This document shows positions 10,477 through 18,943 of a stretch of DNA of 43,356 nt, in pieces. The translations under genes and the position numbers were made by a program. Position 1 is the first letter of the stretch. Each line of letters starts with the position of its first letter. The notes beneath the pieces are model-generated. The model did not search any database. It was not told the DNA's origin and saw nothing but the letters and a program-made list of their open reading frames with translations. Source of the DNA: Limnohabitans sp. Rim8 (GTDB taxonomy: Bacteria > Pseudomonadota > Gammaproteobacteria > Burkholderiales > Burkholderiaceae_C); contig NZ_CAMBNZ010000011.1 in the NCBI RefSeq assembly GCF_945869175.1, positions 1 to 43,356 of the forward strand, in the 5' to 3' direction.

Positions 10477-12135
10477 ATGAACGCCAGCCCGAGCAGCATT
10501 TTTGACCAAGACTTGCCCCCGACACCCGCCAACCACGCCCCGATGTCGCCGCTGGGCTTCATCGAACGCACGGCCGAGGTGTACCCCACCCGTTTGGCCA
10601 TCGTGCATGGCCATTTGCGCCAGGATTGGGCCACCACTTACCGCCGCTGTCGGCAGTTGGCCAGCGCCCTCACGCAAGCAGGCATTGGCAAGAACGACAC
10701 AGTGGCGGTGATGCTGCCCAACACGCCGCCCATGGTGGAAGCGCATTTTGGCGTGCCCATGGCGGGGGCGGTGCTCAATGCGCTGAACACCCGGCTCGAC
10801 CCGGAGACGGTGGCTTTCATGCTGGACCATGGCGAGGCCAAGGCGGTGATCGTGGACTCGGAGTTTTCGGGTGTGATGAAAAAAGCCCTCGCGCTGCGAC
10901 AGTCCACAGGCCCTTTGTTGGTGATCGATGTGGAGGATGCGCTGTACACGGGGGCTGCCGAAAAGCTCGGTTCGATGACTTACGAAGCCTTTGTGGCCAG
11001 GGGCGAGGCCAAATTTGCCTGGCGTTTGCCCGACGACGAGTGGGATGCGATTGCGCTGAACTACACCAGCGGCACCACCGGCAACCCCAAGGGCGTGGTC
11101 TACCACCACCGGGGCGCGGCCACCAATGCGATCTCCAACATTTTGGAATGGGACATGCCCAAGCATGCGGCGTATTTGTGGACACTGCCCATGTTCCATT
11201 GCAATGGATGGTGCTTTCCTTGGACGGTGGCCGCGCGCGCGGGCGTGAACGTGTGTTTGCGCAAGGTCGATGCGCAGACCATTTTTGACGCCATGCGCGA
11301 CCATGGTGTCACGCATTACTGCGGTGCGCCCATCGTGCATGGGCTCTTGGTCAATGCGCCGGCGGCCATGAAGGCGGGCGTTCCTGCAGGCATCAAAGCC
11401 ATGGTGGCGGGCGCTGCACCCCCCGCCTCGATGATCGAGGGCATGGAGCACATGGGTTTTGATTTGACCCATGTGTATGGCCTGACCGAGGTCTATGGAC
11501 CGGCTACGGTGTGCCCCAAGCACCCCGAGTGGGATGCGCTGGACATTGGCGAGCGGGCCCGCCTGAACGCCCGCCAGGGTGTGCGCTACCACCTCCAGCG
11601 CGATGTGCGTGTACTGGATCCTGAGACCATGCAAGCCGTGCCGCAAGACGGCGCAACCATGGGCGAGATCATGTTCAAGGGCAACATCGCCATGAAAGGC
11701 TATTTGAAGAACCCCAAAGCCACGCAAGAGGCCTTTGCAGGTGGTTGGTTCCACAGCGGTGATCTGGCGGTGCAATACCCCGACGGCTACATCAAGATCA
11801 AGGACCGCAGCAAGGACATCATCATCTCGGGCGGCGAGAACATCTCGTCGATCGAGGTAGAAGACGTGCTGTACCGTCACCCCGATGTGTTGGCCGCTGC
11901 CGTGGTGGCCAAGCCCGATACCCGCTGGGGCGAGACACCGTGTGCGTTTGTGGAGCTCAAAGCCGGGGCGCAGACCACGCCCGAGCAGATCGTGGCGCAT
12001 TGCAAGCAACACTTGGCGGGCTTCAAGGTGCCGCGTGCGGTGGTGTTTGGCGAATTGCCCAAAACCAGTACCGGCAAGATTCAGAAGTTCGAATTGCGCA
12101 AATTGGCAGGTTCGGCCGCAGCAATAGACGTTTGA
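10477..12135 (+). CDS. Acyl-CoA synthetase (AMP-forming, AlkK/DmdB-like)
   Basis: Activates a carboxylic acid with ATP and joins it to coenzyme A. The 552-residue protein contains the adenylate-forming signature YTSGTTGNPKGV (about residues 192-203), the GLTEVYGP motif, the hinge region IKDRSKDIIISGGENISS and the C-terminal catalytic-lysine region PKTSTGKIQKFELRK. The segment LPMFHCNGWCFPW is typical of the branch that holds medium-chain AlkK-type and methylmercaptopropionate (DmdB-type) ligases. The true substrate cannot be read from sequence. The start has an AGGAAA ribosome site; an upstream extension of the frame overlaps the dnaG start and was rejected. It converges on the Nudix gene with nine bases between. 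Confidence 0.9.
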   Translation: MNASPSSIFDQDLPPTPANHAPMSPLGFIERTAEVYPTRLAIVHGHLRQDWATTYRRCRQLASALTQAGIGKNDTVAVMLPNTPPMVEAHFGVPMAGAVLNALNTRLDPETVAFMLDHGEAKAVIVDSEFSGVMKKALALRQSTGPLLVIDVEDALYTGAAEKLGSMTYEAFVARGEAKFAWRLPDDEWDAIALNYTSGTTGNPKGVVYHHRGAATNAISNILEWDMPKHAAYLWTLPMFHCNGWCFPWTVAARAGVNVCLRKVDAQTIFDAMRDHGVTHYCGAPIVHGLLVNAPAAMKAGVPAGIKAMVAGAAPPASMIEGMEHMGFDLTHVYGLTEVYGPATVCPKHPEWDALDIGERARLNARQGVRYHLQRDVRVLDPETMQAVPQDGATMGEIMFKGNIAMKGYLKNPKATQEAFAGGWFHSGDLAVQYPDGYIKIKDRSKDIIISGGENISSIEVEDVLYRHPDVLAAAVVAKPDTRWGETPCAFVELKAGAQTTPEQIVAHCKQHLAGFKVPRAVVFGELPKTSTGKIQKFELRKLAGSAAAIDV

Positions 12136-12144
12136 GGAAAGCCT

Positions 12145-12693
12145 TCAGGCAATGTCAAAAGCGTGGGTGCCAAAGCGCCCTGCGCGGCGGTCGGCAAAAT
12201 AGTGTTCCAGCGTTTCTTTGACCGTGCGAAAAGCCAGCTCGTCCCAGGGAATGTCGTTCTCGGTGAACAAACGCGCTTCCATGGTTTCGTGGCCGGGGTC
12301 GAACACATCGCTGGTCAGGCGCGCCCGGTAATACAAATGCACCTGGCCCACACGCGGCACGCTCATCACGGTGAACAGGTCTTCCATGATGAACTGCGCA
12401 CCCGCTTCTTCGGTGGTTTCGCGGGCTGCACCTTCCGAGGTGGATTCACCCAACTCCATGAAACCCGCAGGCAGCGTCCATTTGCCTTTGCGGGGCTCGA
12501 TGTTGCGCTTGCACAGCAGCACCTGTTCGCCCCAAACAGGCACCGTGCCCACCACATTGAGCGGGTTTTCATAGTGCACGGTGTGGCACACGGTGCAGAT
12601 GGCCCGTTCTTTGGTGTCGCCGTCGTCGGGCAAGCGGCGGGCCACGGGCGCGCCGCATTGCCGGCAGTGTCGTATGGTGCGGTCAAACATCAT
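12145..12693 (-). CDS. Nudix hydrolase with N-terminal zinc ribbon
   Basis: Hydrolyses a nucleoside diphosphate linked to another moiety. The perfect Nudix box runs from GFMELGE to RETTEEAGA, around residues 83-105. The N-terminus carries four cysteines in CxxC pairs (10, 13, 33, 36), a zinc ribbon like that of NudC-type NADH pyrophosphatases, but the protein is short (182 residues) and lacks the NudC N-terminal domain. An NAD(H), ADP-ribose or FAD pyrophosphatase activity is plausible but unproven. Two ATG codons lie in tandem at the start; either could be used. Confidence 0.88.
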   Translation of the reverse strand: MMFDRTIRHCRQCGAPVARRLPDDGDTKERAICTVCHTVHYENPLNVVGTVPVWGEQVLLCKRNIEPRKGKWTLPAGFMELGESTSEGAARETTEEAGAQFIMEDLFTVMSVPRVGQVHLYYRARLTSDVFDPGHETMEARLFTENDIPWDELAFRTVKETLEHYFADRRAGRFGTHAFDIA

Positions 12694-12755
12694 GAAATGG
12701 GCCCAAAGTGTGGGTGCAGAAAAAACGGTTGTGCAAGTCTAACCAGTCCGCCATG

Positions 12756-12787
12756 AAAAAACCTCCAGGGCGGTGAGCCATGGAGGT
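12756..12787 (-). terminator. Rho-independent terminator after dctM
   Basis: On the minus strand a perfect seven-base stem (TGGAGGT paired with ACCTCCA), extended by an inner GGC/GCC pairing, is followed by six U residues. It lies about 20 bases beyond the dctM stop and closes the TRAP operon. Confidence 0.8.
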
Positions 12788-12808
12788 CTTTGGTGGGGAT
12801 TTGCCCGA

Positions 12809-14125
12809 TCAGGTCAGGTACGGAATCAGGAACAAAGTGATGCCTGGGAAGAACAACAACAACAAGGTGCGGATGGTGTCGCTGACCAAGAAGGGCATGA
12901 TGCCTTTGTAGCTTTCGCTCAGCGGCACGTCTTTGGCCATACCGTTGACCACATACACGTTCAGCCCCACGGGCGGAGCCAGCATGCCAAAGCCCACCGT
13001 CATCAGCACCATGATGCCGAACCAGATGGCGGTGTATTCCGGCGTCATGCCAAAGTCGAGCTTCATGATGATGGGGAAGAAAATGGGGATGGTGAGCAAG
13101 AGCATGGACAACTCGTCCATCACCGCGCCCAGCACCACATACAGCAGCAAGATGCCGCTGACCACCATCAGCGGAGCCAGGTTCATGGAGACCACCAGCT
13201 CTGCCAGTTGACCCGGCACTTGCGTGCGTGCCAATGATGCGTTCATGACGTCGGCCCCCATGAAAATCATGAAGATCATGGCGCTGCTCAATGCGGTGGC
13301 ATGGAAGCAATGGAGGAATTTTTCCCAGCTCAATTCACGCTTGAGCAGTGCCGCCAAAAAGGTGGATGCAGCGCCCACAGCCGCCCCTTCGGTGGGGGTG
13401 AAAAAGCCCGCATAAATGCCACCAAAAACGATCACAAAGATGGTGGCAATCGGCAAGATGCCTTTGAGCGATTCAAAGCTCATCTTTTCACGCTCTTCCT
13501 GGTCGGGGGCTTGGCCTGGCACCAGGCGCACATAAATCGCGATGGCGATCATGTAACCAACCATGGCGATGATGCCCGGCAGCATGGCGGCGGCAAACAG
13601 CTTGGCGATGTTTTGCTCGGTCAAGATGGCATAAATCACCAAGGGCACGGAGGGCGGAATCAAGATGCCCAGTGTGCCGCCTGCAGCCAAGGTGCCCGTG
13701 GACAGACGCCCCGAATAGCCGTGGCGTTTCATCTCGGGCAAAGCCACACCCGTGATCGTAGCCGCGGTGGCCACAGACGAGCCGCAGATGGCGCCGAAGG
13801 CGCCGCAGGCCAGCACAGCGCCCATGGCCAAGCCGCCTTTGAATCGGCCCATGACGGCCGCTGCAAACTGAAACAGCGCTTTGCTGATACCGCCTTGGGT
13901 GGCGAAATTGCCCATCAAGATGAACAGTGGGATCACCGACAAGTCGTAATTGGCCAATCGGGCAAAGGCCAGGTTGTTCAGAAAATTCAGGAAAGGCGAT
14001 ACGCCTGACTGCAAAATGAAACCCACCGCACCGGCCAAGAACATGGCACCCGCGATCGGCACGCGCACGACCATCAGCACCAGCATGATGCCGAAAATGA
14101 GCAGGGCCAGTTGAATGGGGGTCAT
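12809..14125 (-). CDS. dctM: TRAP transporter large permease (DctM)
   Basis: The ion-coupled transport subunit of a tripartite periplasmic transporter. The 438-residue product is almost wholly hydrophobic, with about a dozen predicted helices. Family landmarks include GAICGSSVATAATI, SGRLSTGTLAAGGTLGILIPPS and, near the C-terminus, MLAPPVGLNVYVVNG. The start ATG overlaps the dctQ stop by four bases, so the two are coupled; the longer open frame upstream is only read-through across dctQ in another frame. A terminator follows. The substrate is inferred from the neighbours to be an organic acid. Confidence 0.95.
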   Translation of the reverse strand: MTPIQLALLIFGIMLVLMVVRVPIAGAMFLAGAVGFILQSGVSPFLNFLNNLAFARLANYDLSVIPLFILMGNFATQGGISKALFQFAAAVMGRFKGGLAMGAVLACGAFGAICGSSVATAATITGVALPEMKRHGYSGRLSTGTLAAGGTLGILIPPSVPLVIYAILTEQNIAKLFAAAMLPGIIAMVGYMIAIAIYVRLVPGQAPDQEEREKMSFESLKGILPIATIFVIVFGGIYAGFFTPTEGAAVGAASTFLAALLKRELSWEKFLHCFHATALSSAMIFMIFMGADVMNASLARTQVPGQLAELVVSMNLAPLMVVSGILLLYVVLGAVMDELSMLLLTIPIFFPIIMKLDFGMTPEYTAIWFGIMVLMTVGFGMLAPPVGLNVYVVNGMAKDVPLSESYKGIMPFLVSDTIRTLLLLFFPGITLFLIPYLT

Positions 14126-14610
14126 GTCGAAGCCTTCTGGTGATCCATGGTCGAGAGCGCCTGCATGGCCGCAATGATGGCGGAGATGCCGAAAGGGATG
14201 CACATGCTGGTGAAGACGATCCAGTCTGGAAAGCCCAGCAGCATGGAAGCGCCCATGGTTTCTTTGGCATTGATGGCCGCAGCGCCGCACCGCCAGGCCA
14301 ACAAAGCAAAAATCAGCGTCATCAGCCCATCGCCTAAGCGGTCGAGCTTGAAGTTGGTGGCTTCGCTGCACTTGGCGGTGAAGAAGTCCACGATGATGTT
14401 TTCGCGCTTGAACTGGCACCAGGGCATGAACAGGGCGATCGCAGCGCCTGCGCCAACACCTGTGAGTTCGAAGTCGCCAATCAGGGCAGTGTCAAAAAAG
14501 TTACGCCCGATCAGGCTGTAACAGGTCATCAGCATCAGGCCAGTCATGACCAGCCCTCCCAATATGCTGCAGAGCCGGGCAAGCCGCTCCAGGGGATTTG
14601 AAAACATCAT
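14122..14610 (-). CDS. dctQ: TRAP transporter small permease (DctQ)
   Basis: The four-helix small membrane subunit that stabilises DctM. The 162-residue protein begins MMFSNPLERLARLCSILGG and shows hydrophobic segments around residues 12-33, 50-62, 92-108 and 130-150. The motif PWCQFKRENIIVDFF is typical of the family. Two ATGs are adjacent at the start. It overlaps dctM by four bases, and 128 bases containing a terminator-like hairpin separate it from dctP. Confidence 0.92.
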   Translation of the reverse strand: MMFSNPLERLARLCSILGGLVMTGLMLMTCYSLIGRNFFDTALIGDFELTGVGAGAAIALFMPWCQFKRENIIVDFFTAKCSEATNFKLDRLGDGLMTLIFALLAWRCGAAAINAKETMGASMLLGFPDWIVFTSMCIPFGISAIIAAMQALSTMDHQKAST

Positions 14611-14687
14611 GGTGCGCTCCGCTGAGCGGAAAATTGAAAAATCAGTTCGGGGTCTGACTGCAATGCATGCATCAAGGCAGGCCCCTT

Positions 14688-14719
14688 AAAAACAGAGAGC
14701 AGGGTCCTGCCCTGCTCTC
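14688..14719 (-). terminator. Terminator-like hairpin between dctP and dctQ
   Basis: A perfect ten-base stem (GAGAGCAGGG with CCCTGCTCTC) and a five-base loop is followed on the minus strand, after two bases, by five U residues. It sits 20 bases after the dctP stop, inside what should be one operon, so it probably acts as a partial terminator or mRNA 3'-end stabiliser, giving more binding protein than permease. Confidence 0.75.
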
Positions 14720-14738
14720 GTATCTCATCCAAGCGGAA

Positions 14739-15770
14739 TTACTTGGTGTACTGCTTGATCAGGTCGGTTGCGGATTGGAGCATACCTTTGCCGTCCATGC
14801 CCTTGCCGGTCATCTCGGCCACCCAAGCGTCGTCCAGTGAGTCCGTAGCTTTCTTCCATTTTTCCAGTTCAGCTTTGGGGATGATGCTGATTTTTTGGTT
14901 GGCAGAAGCTTCAAAGACTTTCTTGCCAGGGACATCGTGACCGGCTTGGGTTTTGCCCAGGAAGGCGGACAGTTCGCGGCCCGAGTTCTTGTCGATGACG
15001 GCTTTCAGATCGGCTGGCAGCGATTCGTACTTGGCTTTGTTCATGGGCAACACAAACACGGTGGTGTACAGCGCGTTGTAGCTGCGGTCGGTTTCGGCGG
15101 TGAAGTTGGTCAACTCATTGACCTTCAGGCTGGGTGCCACTTCGTAGGGAATCACCGCGCCATCGATCACACCTTTGGACAGTGCGTAAGGCACCTGGGG
15201 CACAGGCATGGCCACAGGCGTGGCGCCCATCATTGCCACCATTTTGTTGACTTGGCGTGTGGGCGCGCGAACTTTCAGACCCTTCAGGTCGGCCATGGTG
15301 GTCACGGCTTTGTTCTTGGTGTAGATGTTGCCTGGGCCATGCACGTGAATGGCCAGCATTTTCACGTCTTTGTAGTCGTCCTGAACGAACTTTTGGGCAT
15401 AGTCCCAAGCAGCGCGGCTGGTGGCTTCCGCATTGGTCATCATGAAGGGCAACTCAAACACTTCGAGTTTGGCCAATTTGGGCGTGAAGGCTTGCAAAGT
15501 CCAAGCCACATCGACCACGCCATCACGAGCCTGCTCATACAACTGCACGGGTGTTCCGCCCAGTTGCATCGAGGGGAAAATGTCGCATTTCAGGCGGTCT
15601 TTGGAGTCGCGTGCAATGTTTTTGCACCAGTCGCCCAACATGGTGGTGTGCTGAATGGTTTGTGCGCTCAAAAAGTGGTGCACTTTCAGGGTGATGGTTT
15701 GCGCTTGCACGCCCAAACCTGCGGCCATCAGGCCAATGGCCAAGGCGGACTGTTTCAAGAGGGTCGTCAT
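14739..15770 (-). CDS. dctP: TRAP transporter substrate-binding protein (DctP)
   Basis: Periplasmic binding protein that delivers the substrate to DctQM. The 343-residue product has a signal peptide (MTTLLKQSALAIGLMAAG, cleavage likely after VQAQ or nearby), then a mature domain typical of the DctP family. The family's substrate-carboxylate Arg probably lies in the segment LKGLKVRAPTRQVNKMVAMM, and PYEVAPSLKVNELTNF follows. The ATG used has a GGAGA ribosome site; the frame is open for 29 more codons upstream through AT-rich promoter DNA and that extension was rejected. The promoter region is unusually AT-rich and carries direct repeats. Confidence 0.94.
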   Translation of the reverse strand: MTTLLKQSALAIGLMAAGLGVQAQTITLKVHHFLSAQTIQHTTMLGDWCKNIARDSKDRLKCDIFPSMQLGGTPVQLYEQARDGVVDVAWTLQAFTPKLAKLEVFELPFMMTNAEATSRAAWDYAQKFVQDDYKDVKMLAIHVHGPGNIYTKNKAVTTMADLKGLKVRAPTRQVNKMVAMMGATPVAMPVPQVPYALSKGVIDGAVIPYEVAPSLKVNELTNFTAETDRSYNALYTTVFVLPMNKAKYESLPADLKAVIDKNSGRELSAFLGKTQAGHDVPGKKVFEASANQKISIIPKAELEKWKKATDSLDDAWVAEMTGKGMDGKGMLQSATDLIKQYTK

Positions 15771-15844
15771 GGATTTGTCTCCGTTGTACATGTGGAACAT
15801 GGATGATAAATCAACCAAGAGGTCGGTAATTGATGATGAATATG

Positions 15845-15900
15845 AATTATATTGCAAGAAATTAAGATTAAACTAAGGGTAAACGCGAATTAATTTGCAA
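15845..15900 (-). promoter_or_regulatory. dctP promoter region with two near-identical direct repeats
   Basis: On the minus strand a perfect -10 box TATAAT (15851-15846) lies about 75 bases before the dctP start; no convincing -35 box is visible. The box falls inside TTGCAATATAATT (15857-15845). A near copy, TTGCAAATTAATT (15900-15888), sits 43 bases upstream, about four helical turns, and matches at 11 of 13 positions. Each copy contains the palindrome TTGCAA. This looks like a pair of operator sites, perhaps for the nearby MarR regulator; which protein binds is inference. Confidence 0.5.
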
Positions 15901-15918
15901 TTCTTGCACTTTTGTTCA

Positions 15919-16614
15919 TTATTTGATCAGGGTTTTCAGGCTGCCCAATCCAGCGACATGGCCCTCGAGCAGGTCGCCAGACACCACGGCAGCCACGCCC
16001 TCTGGGGTGCCGGTGTATATGAGGTCGCCGGCTTGCAGCTCCCAGGCGGCTGACAGGTGCTCGATGGTTTCGGCCACATTCCAGATCAGTTTGGCCACAC
16101 TGCTGCGTTGCCGATCTGCGCCGTTGACTTGCAGACTGATTTCCGCGTTGTGCACGTCGCCCGCTTGGGCGATGGGGGTGATCGGGCCGATCGGGGCCGA
16201 ATGGTCAAAGGCCTTGCCAATGCACCAAGGGCGCCCTTGTTTTTTCATCTCGTTTTGCAGGTCGCGGCGCGTCATGTCCAAGCCTACGGCGTAACCGTAG
16301 ATGTGCTGGTGCGCGTGGGCTGCAGCGATGTTGCGCCCGCCCGAGCCAATGGCCACCACCAGCTCAATTTCGTGGTGCAAATTTTGGGTGAGGCTGGGGT
16401 AAGGCATGTGGCCCGTTTGGCCTTCTTCCACCACCACCAAGCTGTCATTGGGCTTCAAAAAGAAGAACGGTGGCTCACGACCCGTGAAGCCCATTTCTTT
16501 GGCATGTTCTTCGTAGTTGCGGCCCACACAGTAAATGCGGTGAACCGGAAAACGGCTGGCTTGCCCCAAAACGGGCACGGATACGGTGGGCATTGGTGAG
16601 AACAAAAAGCTCAT
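15919..16614 (-). CDS. Fumarylacetoacetate hydrolase family protein, probably fumarylpyruvate hydrolase
   Basis: Cleaves a C-C bond in a diketo acid; in the gentisate route the homologous enzyme splits fumarylpyruvate into fumarate and pyruvate. The 231-residue protein has the family core: [17 protein letters not shown] (about residues 27-43), [11 protein letters not shown], the metal-binding acid region [12 protein letters not shown] (about 79-90), [22 protein letters not shown] and the closing [16 protein letters not shown] ribosome site precedes the ATG. Gentisate dioxygenase and maleylpyruvate isomerase are absent from the window. It lies upstream of the TRAP genes on the same strand and is divergent from the MarR regulator. 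Confidence 0.85.
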   Translation of the reverse strand: MSFLFSPMPTVSVPVLGQASRFPVHRIYCVGRNYEEHAKEMGFTGREPPFFFLKPNDSLVVVEEGQTGHMPYPSLTQNLHHEIELVVAIGSGGRNIAAAHAHQHIYGYAVGLDMTRRDLQNEMKKQGRPWCIGKAFDHSAPIGPITPIAQAGDVHNAEISLQVNGADRQRSSVAKLIWNVAETIEHLSAAWELQAGDLIYTGTPEGVAAVVSGDLLEGHVAGLGSLKTLIK

Positions 16615-16782
16615 GAATCACTTCCAACAGTCAAAATGAACACCCACATCATGCCAAATACCGCTGGACTCACAAAGCCTTCCGTGTCGCAAAAAACAAA
16701 AATTTTTGAGCGCGCTTACCATATGAGTCTTGTCCAGTAACGCGACTGGTGATCACCCTGTTTTGGATGGAGACAACCGGAA
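16615..16782. promoter_or_regulatory. Divergent promoter region between the hydrolase and marR genes
   Basis: This 168-base gap must hold the promoters of both genes. It contains the perfect 12-base palindrome CAAAAATTTTTG (16697-16708), a candidate operator, and an AT-rich tract just before it. I could not assign -10 and -35 boxes with confidence on either strand. Confidence 0.4.
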
Positions 16783-17220
16783 ATGAACCACAGCATTGAT
16801 TTGGCGGCGGCCCCGGGGCATTTGATTCGGCGCTCACACCAAATTTCTGTGGCGGTCTTCAACGCGCATTTGGCTGCGGCAGATGTCACGCCTGTACAGT
16901 TTGCCATTTTGAACGCCCTGAGCGACACCCCCGGGGTGGACCAAATCACCTTGGCTAAGCGGGTGGCCTTCGATCCTGCAACTTCGGGGTCGGTGATCGG
17001 ACGTCTCGAGAGCAAGGGCTGGGTTGACCGGTTTGCGGACCCTGTAGACCGCAGACGCAAGTTGCTGGTCTTGACACCAGATGGTCAGCAAGCCTTGTCA
17101 AGCATGCAGTCTGCAGTGGTGGCCATTCAGGCTGAAATTTTGTCGCCGTTGACCCCGCAAGAGCAGGGGCAGTTCATGCGATTGCTCAGCCGATTGGTGA
17201 CGGGTCACGAGGCAGCTTGA
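16783..17220 (+). CDS. MarR-family transcriptional regulator
   Basis: A 145-residue winged-helix DNA-binding protein. The N-terminal dimerisation helices lead into the reading helix region (TLAKRVAFDPATSGSVIGRLESKG, split here as TLAKRVAFDPAT and SGSVIGRLESKG, about residues 52-76) and the wing with the conserved DRRRKLLVLT motif (about 86-95). MarR proteins are usually repressors released by phenolic or other aromatic ligands. The divergent position beside the fumarylpyruvate-hydrolase-like gene suggests it controls that gene, and perhaps the TRAP genes. The ligand is unknown. The ribosome site is weak (GGAG further upstream, or CCGGAA close to the ATG). Confidence 0.9.
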   Translation: MNHSIDLAAAPGHLIRRSHQISVAVFNAHLAAADVTPVQFAILNALSDTPGVDQITLAKRVAFDPATSGSVIGRLESKGWVDRFADPVDRRRKLLVLTPDGQQALSSMQSAVVAIQAEILSPLTPQEQGQFMRLLSRLVTGHEAA

Positions 17221-17238
17221 GCCCAGCGATCGAACGTT

Positions 17239-17541
17239 TCAGGCCGACTTGAGTGTCAACTCAAAGTGTTCCACATGGGGAGGCGCTGCAAAAAAGGGGC
17301 CGACGATGGCGCGCCATTCGGTGAACAGAGGCGATTGGCGAAACCCCACGGTATGGTCTTCTAGGGTGTCCCAAAAGATTTGCAAGATGTAGCGCTCGGG
17401 GCTTTCGATTCCGCGGTTGACTTTGCCACCCTGAAAACCTTTGGCTTTGCAGGCCACGGTGTTCAAGCCCAGTTCAATGGCTTTTTCAAATTCGGCTTGT
17501 TGACCGGGGTGGATGCGGATGTCGGCGAGTTCGAGGATCAT
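17239..17541 (-). CDS. Small ABM-domain protein (antibiotic biosynthesis monooxygenase-like)
   Basis: A 100-residue protein with the dimeric alpha/beta-barrel pattern: an opening strand MILELADIRIHPGQ, a helix QAEFEKAIELGLNTV, and the strand ERYILQIFWDTLEDHTVGF followed by SPLFTEWRAIVGPFF. This fits the ABM/YgiN-like superfamily, whose members include monooxygenases, heme-degrading enzymes and proteins with no known activity. A specific reaction cannot be assigned. It is 36 bases downstream of the MATE gene on the same strand and converges on marR with an 18-base gap. Confidence 0.75.
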   Translation of the reverse strand: MILELADIRIHPGQQAEFEKAIELGLNTVACKAKGFQGGKVNRGIESPERYILQIFWDTLEDHTVGFRQSPLFTEWRAIVGPFFAAPPHVEHFELTLKSA

Positions 17542-17577
17542 GAAGGGCTTTTTTTGAAAGTAAGCGAAGCCTCTACC

Positions 17578-18939
17578 TTAATGCATCCTGGACGGCGGGC
17601 TTGACAAACGTGAGGCATGCCAGACCATGGCTGTGAAAAGCACCGACACCAGGGCCAGCGCAGCGGTGCTGGTCATCCAGAAAGTGTCCACGCTCGGGCG
17701 CATGGGCCAACCAGCCCAATCCACACCTTGGTAAGCCAGCAAATACCCGCCATACAAACCCATACCCCAGAGCAAGGCGGTGTAAATCAACAGGGGCATC
17801 AAGGTGATGCGGTAACAGCGCAGGAGGTAGGCGCAGACCGCTTGTACGGCGTCTGCCAAGTGGTAAAGCGCCACCCACGCCAGCCAGGCCTTGGCCGCTT
17901 GGACCACGCCGGGGTCTTTGCTGAAGACTTGGGCCAACGTTTCGCGGCCCATGAACAAAACGCCAGCGCCCAACAAAGCCGCGCCAATGGCCAAGCCGAT
18001 GCCCATCGCAGCGGCTTGGCGTGCTTTGTGTGCTTGGCCTGCGCCCAGCCAAAACCCTGTGCGCGCGCTGCTGGCAATCCCCAAAGCCAGAGGCACCATG
18101 TACAGCAAAGCGGCCAAACTGGCGGCGATTTGGTGACTGGCCAAGGCCACGGCCCCCAGGCGTGCGATGAACAAGGCCATCAAGGTGAACGAGGTGACTT
18201 CCACCATGATCGACAAACCGGCCGGCACACCCAGTGCCAAGAAACGCCGAATGACTGACCAATCAGGCTTTTCAGGTGGTCGCCACAAGTGGTAAGGCTT
18301 GTAAATGTCTTGCGTGCGCAATAGCCAAAGGCCCGCGAGCATCATGAGGACGTTGACGGCCAAGGTGGCCCAAGCGCAGCCCACCACACCCATGCCCGCA
18401 AAGCCTGCGCCGCCAAAGGTCAAGGCGTAAGACAGGGGGACTTTGACGACCAATGCGCCCGCCTGCAACCCAGTGACCAAACGGGGCAGGCCCAGGCTTT
18501 GGTTGAGGGTGCCGTACAGGCGAAACAGCAAAGAAGGCACCAAGGCCACCGCCAAAATGCGCAAATAAGCCCGAACATCGGGCCACAGTTCTGGCGGCAC
18601 GTCTGTGGCAGAAAGCCACAGGTCTGGAAACCACAGTCCGCAGATGCCCAGCGATGATGCACCGCCAGCAATGTAGAGGGCTTGCCTGAAGGACCGGCCC
18701 ACCTCGGTTTGCCGTCCACCGCCATGCAGTTCAGCCCACACAGGCAGCAAGGCCTGCAGCAGACCGTTGAGCGCCACGTAAATGCTGATGTAAATGGACG
18801 ACGCCAACGCCAAGACCGCCAAGGCCTGGGGGCTGTAACGTCCGGCGATCAAGGTGTCGGCAATGCCAAACGACATGACGGCCAGTTGGCCCACCAGCAC
18901 GGTGCCGGCATGTCGGGCGATGATGCGCAGCTCGGACAT
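17578..18939 (-). CDS. MATE-family efflux transporter (NorM-like)
   Basis: A 453-residue inner-membrane transporter with about twelve hydrophobic helices arranged as two repeats, typical of multidrug and toxin extrusion proteins that export drugs or metabolites in exchange for H+ or Na+. Supporting segments are GQLAVMSFGIADTLIAGRYS near the N-terminus and ALGVPAGLSIMVEVTSFTLM at the start of the second half, the usual position for MATE repeats. It begins four bases after the stop of the GT-C-like gene, so the two are probably co-transcribed, with the ABM protein following. The substrate is unknown. Confidence 0.9.
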   Translation of the reverse strand: MSELRIIARHAGTVLVGQLAVMSFGIADTLIAGRYSPQALAVLALASSIYISIYVALNGLLQALLPVWAELHGGGRQTEVGRSFRQALYIAGGASSLGICGLWFPDLWLSATDVPPELWPDVRAYLRILAVALVPSLLFRLYGTLNQSLGLPRLVTGLQAGALVVKVPLSYALTFGGAGFAGMGVVGCAWATLAVNVLMMLAGLWLLRTQDIYKPYHLWRPPEKPDWSVIRRFLALGVPAGLSIMVEVTSFTLMALFIARLGAVALASHQIAASLAALLYMVPLALGIASSARTGFWLGAGQAHKARQAAAMGIGLAIGAALLGAGVLFMGRETLAQVFSKDPGVVQAAKAWLAWVALYHLADAVQAVCAYLLRCYRITLMPLLIYTALLWGMGLYGGYLLAYQGVDWAGWPMRPSVDTFWMTSTAALALVSVLFTAMVWHASRLSSPPSRMH

Positions 18940-18943
18940 CGGG

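Noticed and set aside
10429..12012. 527-residue open frame antisense to the acyl-CoA synthetase
   Set aside because: His/Arg/Gln-rich shadow sequence opposite a clear enzyme gene.
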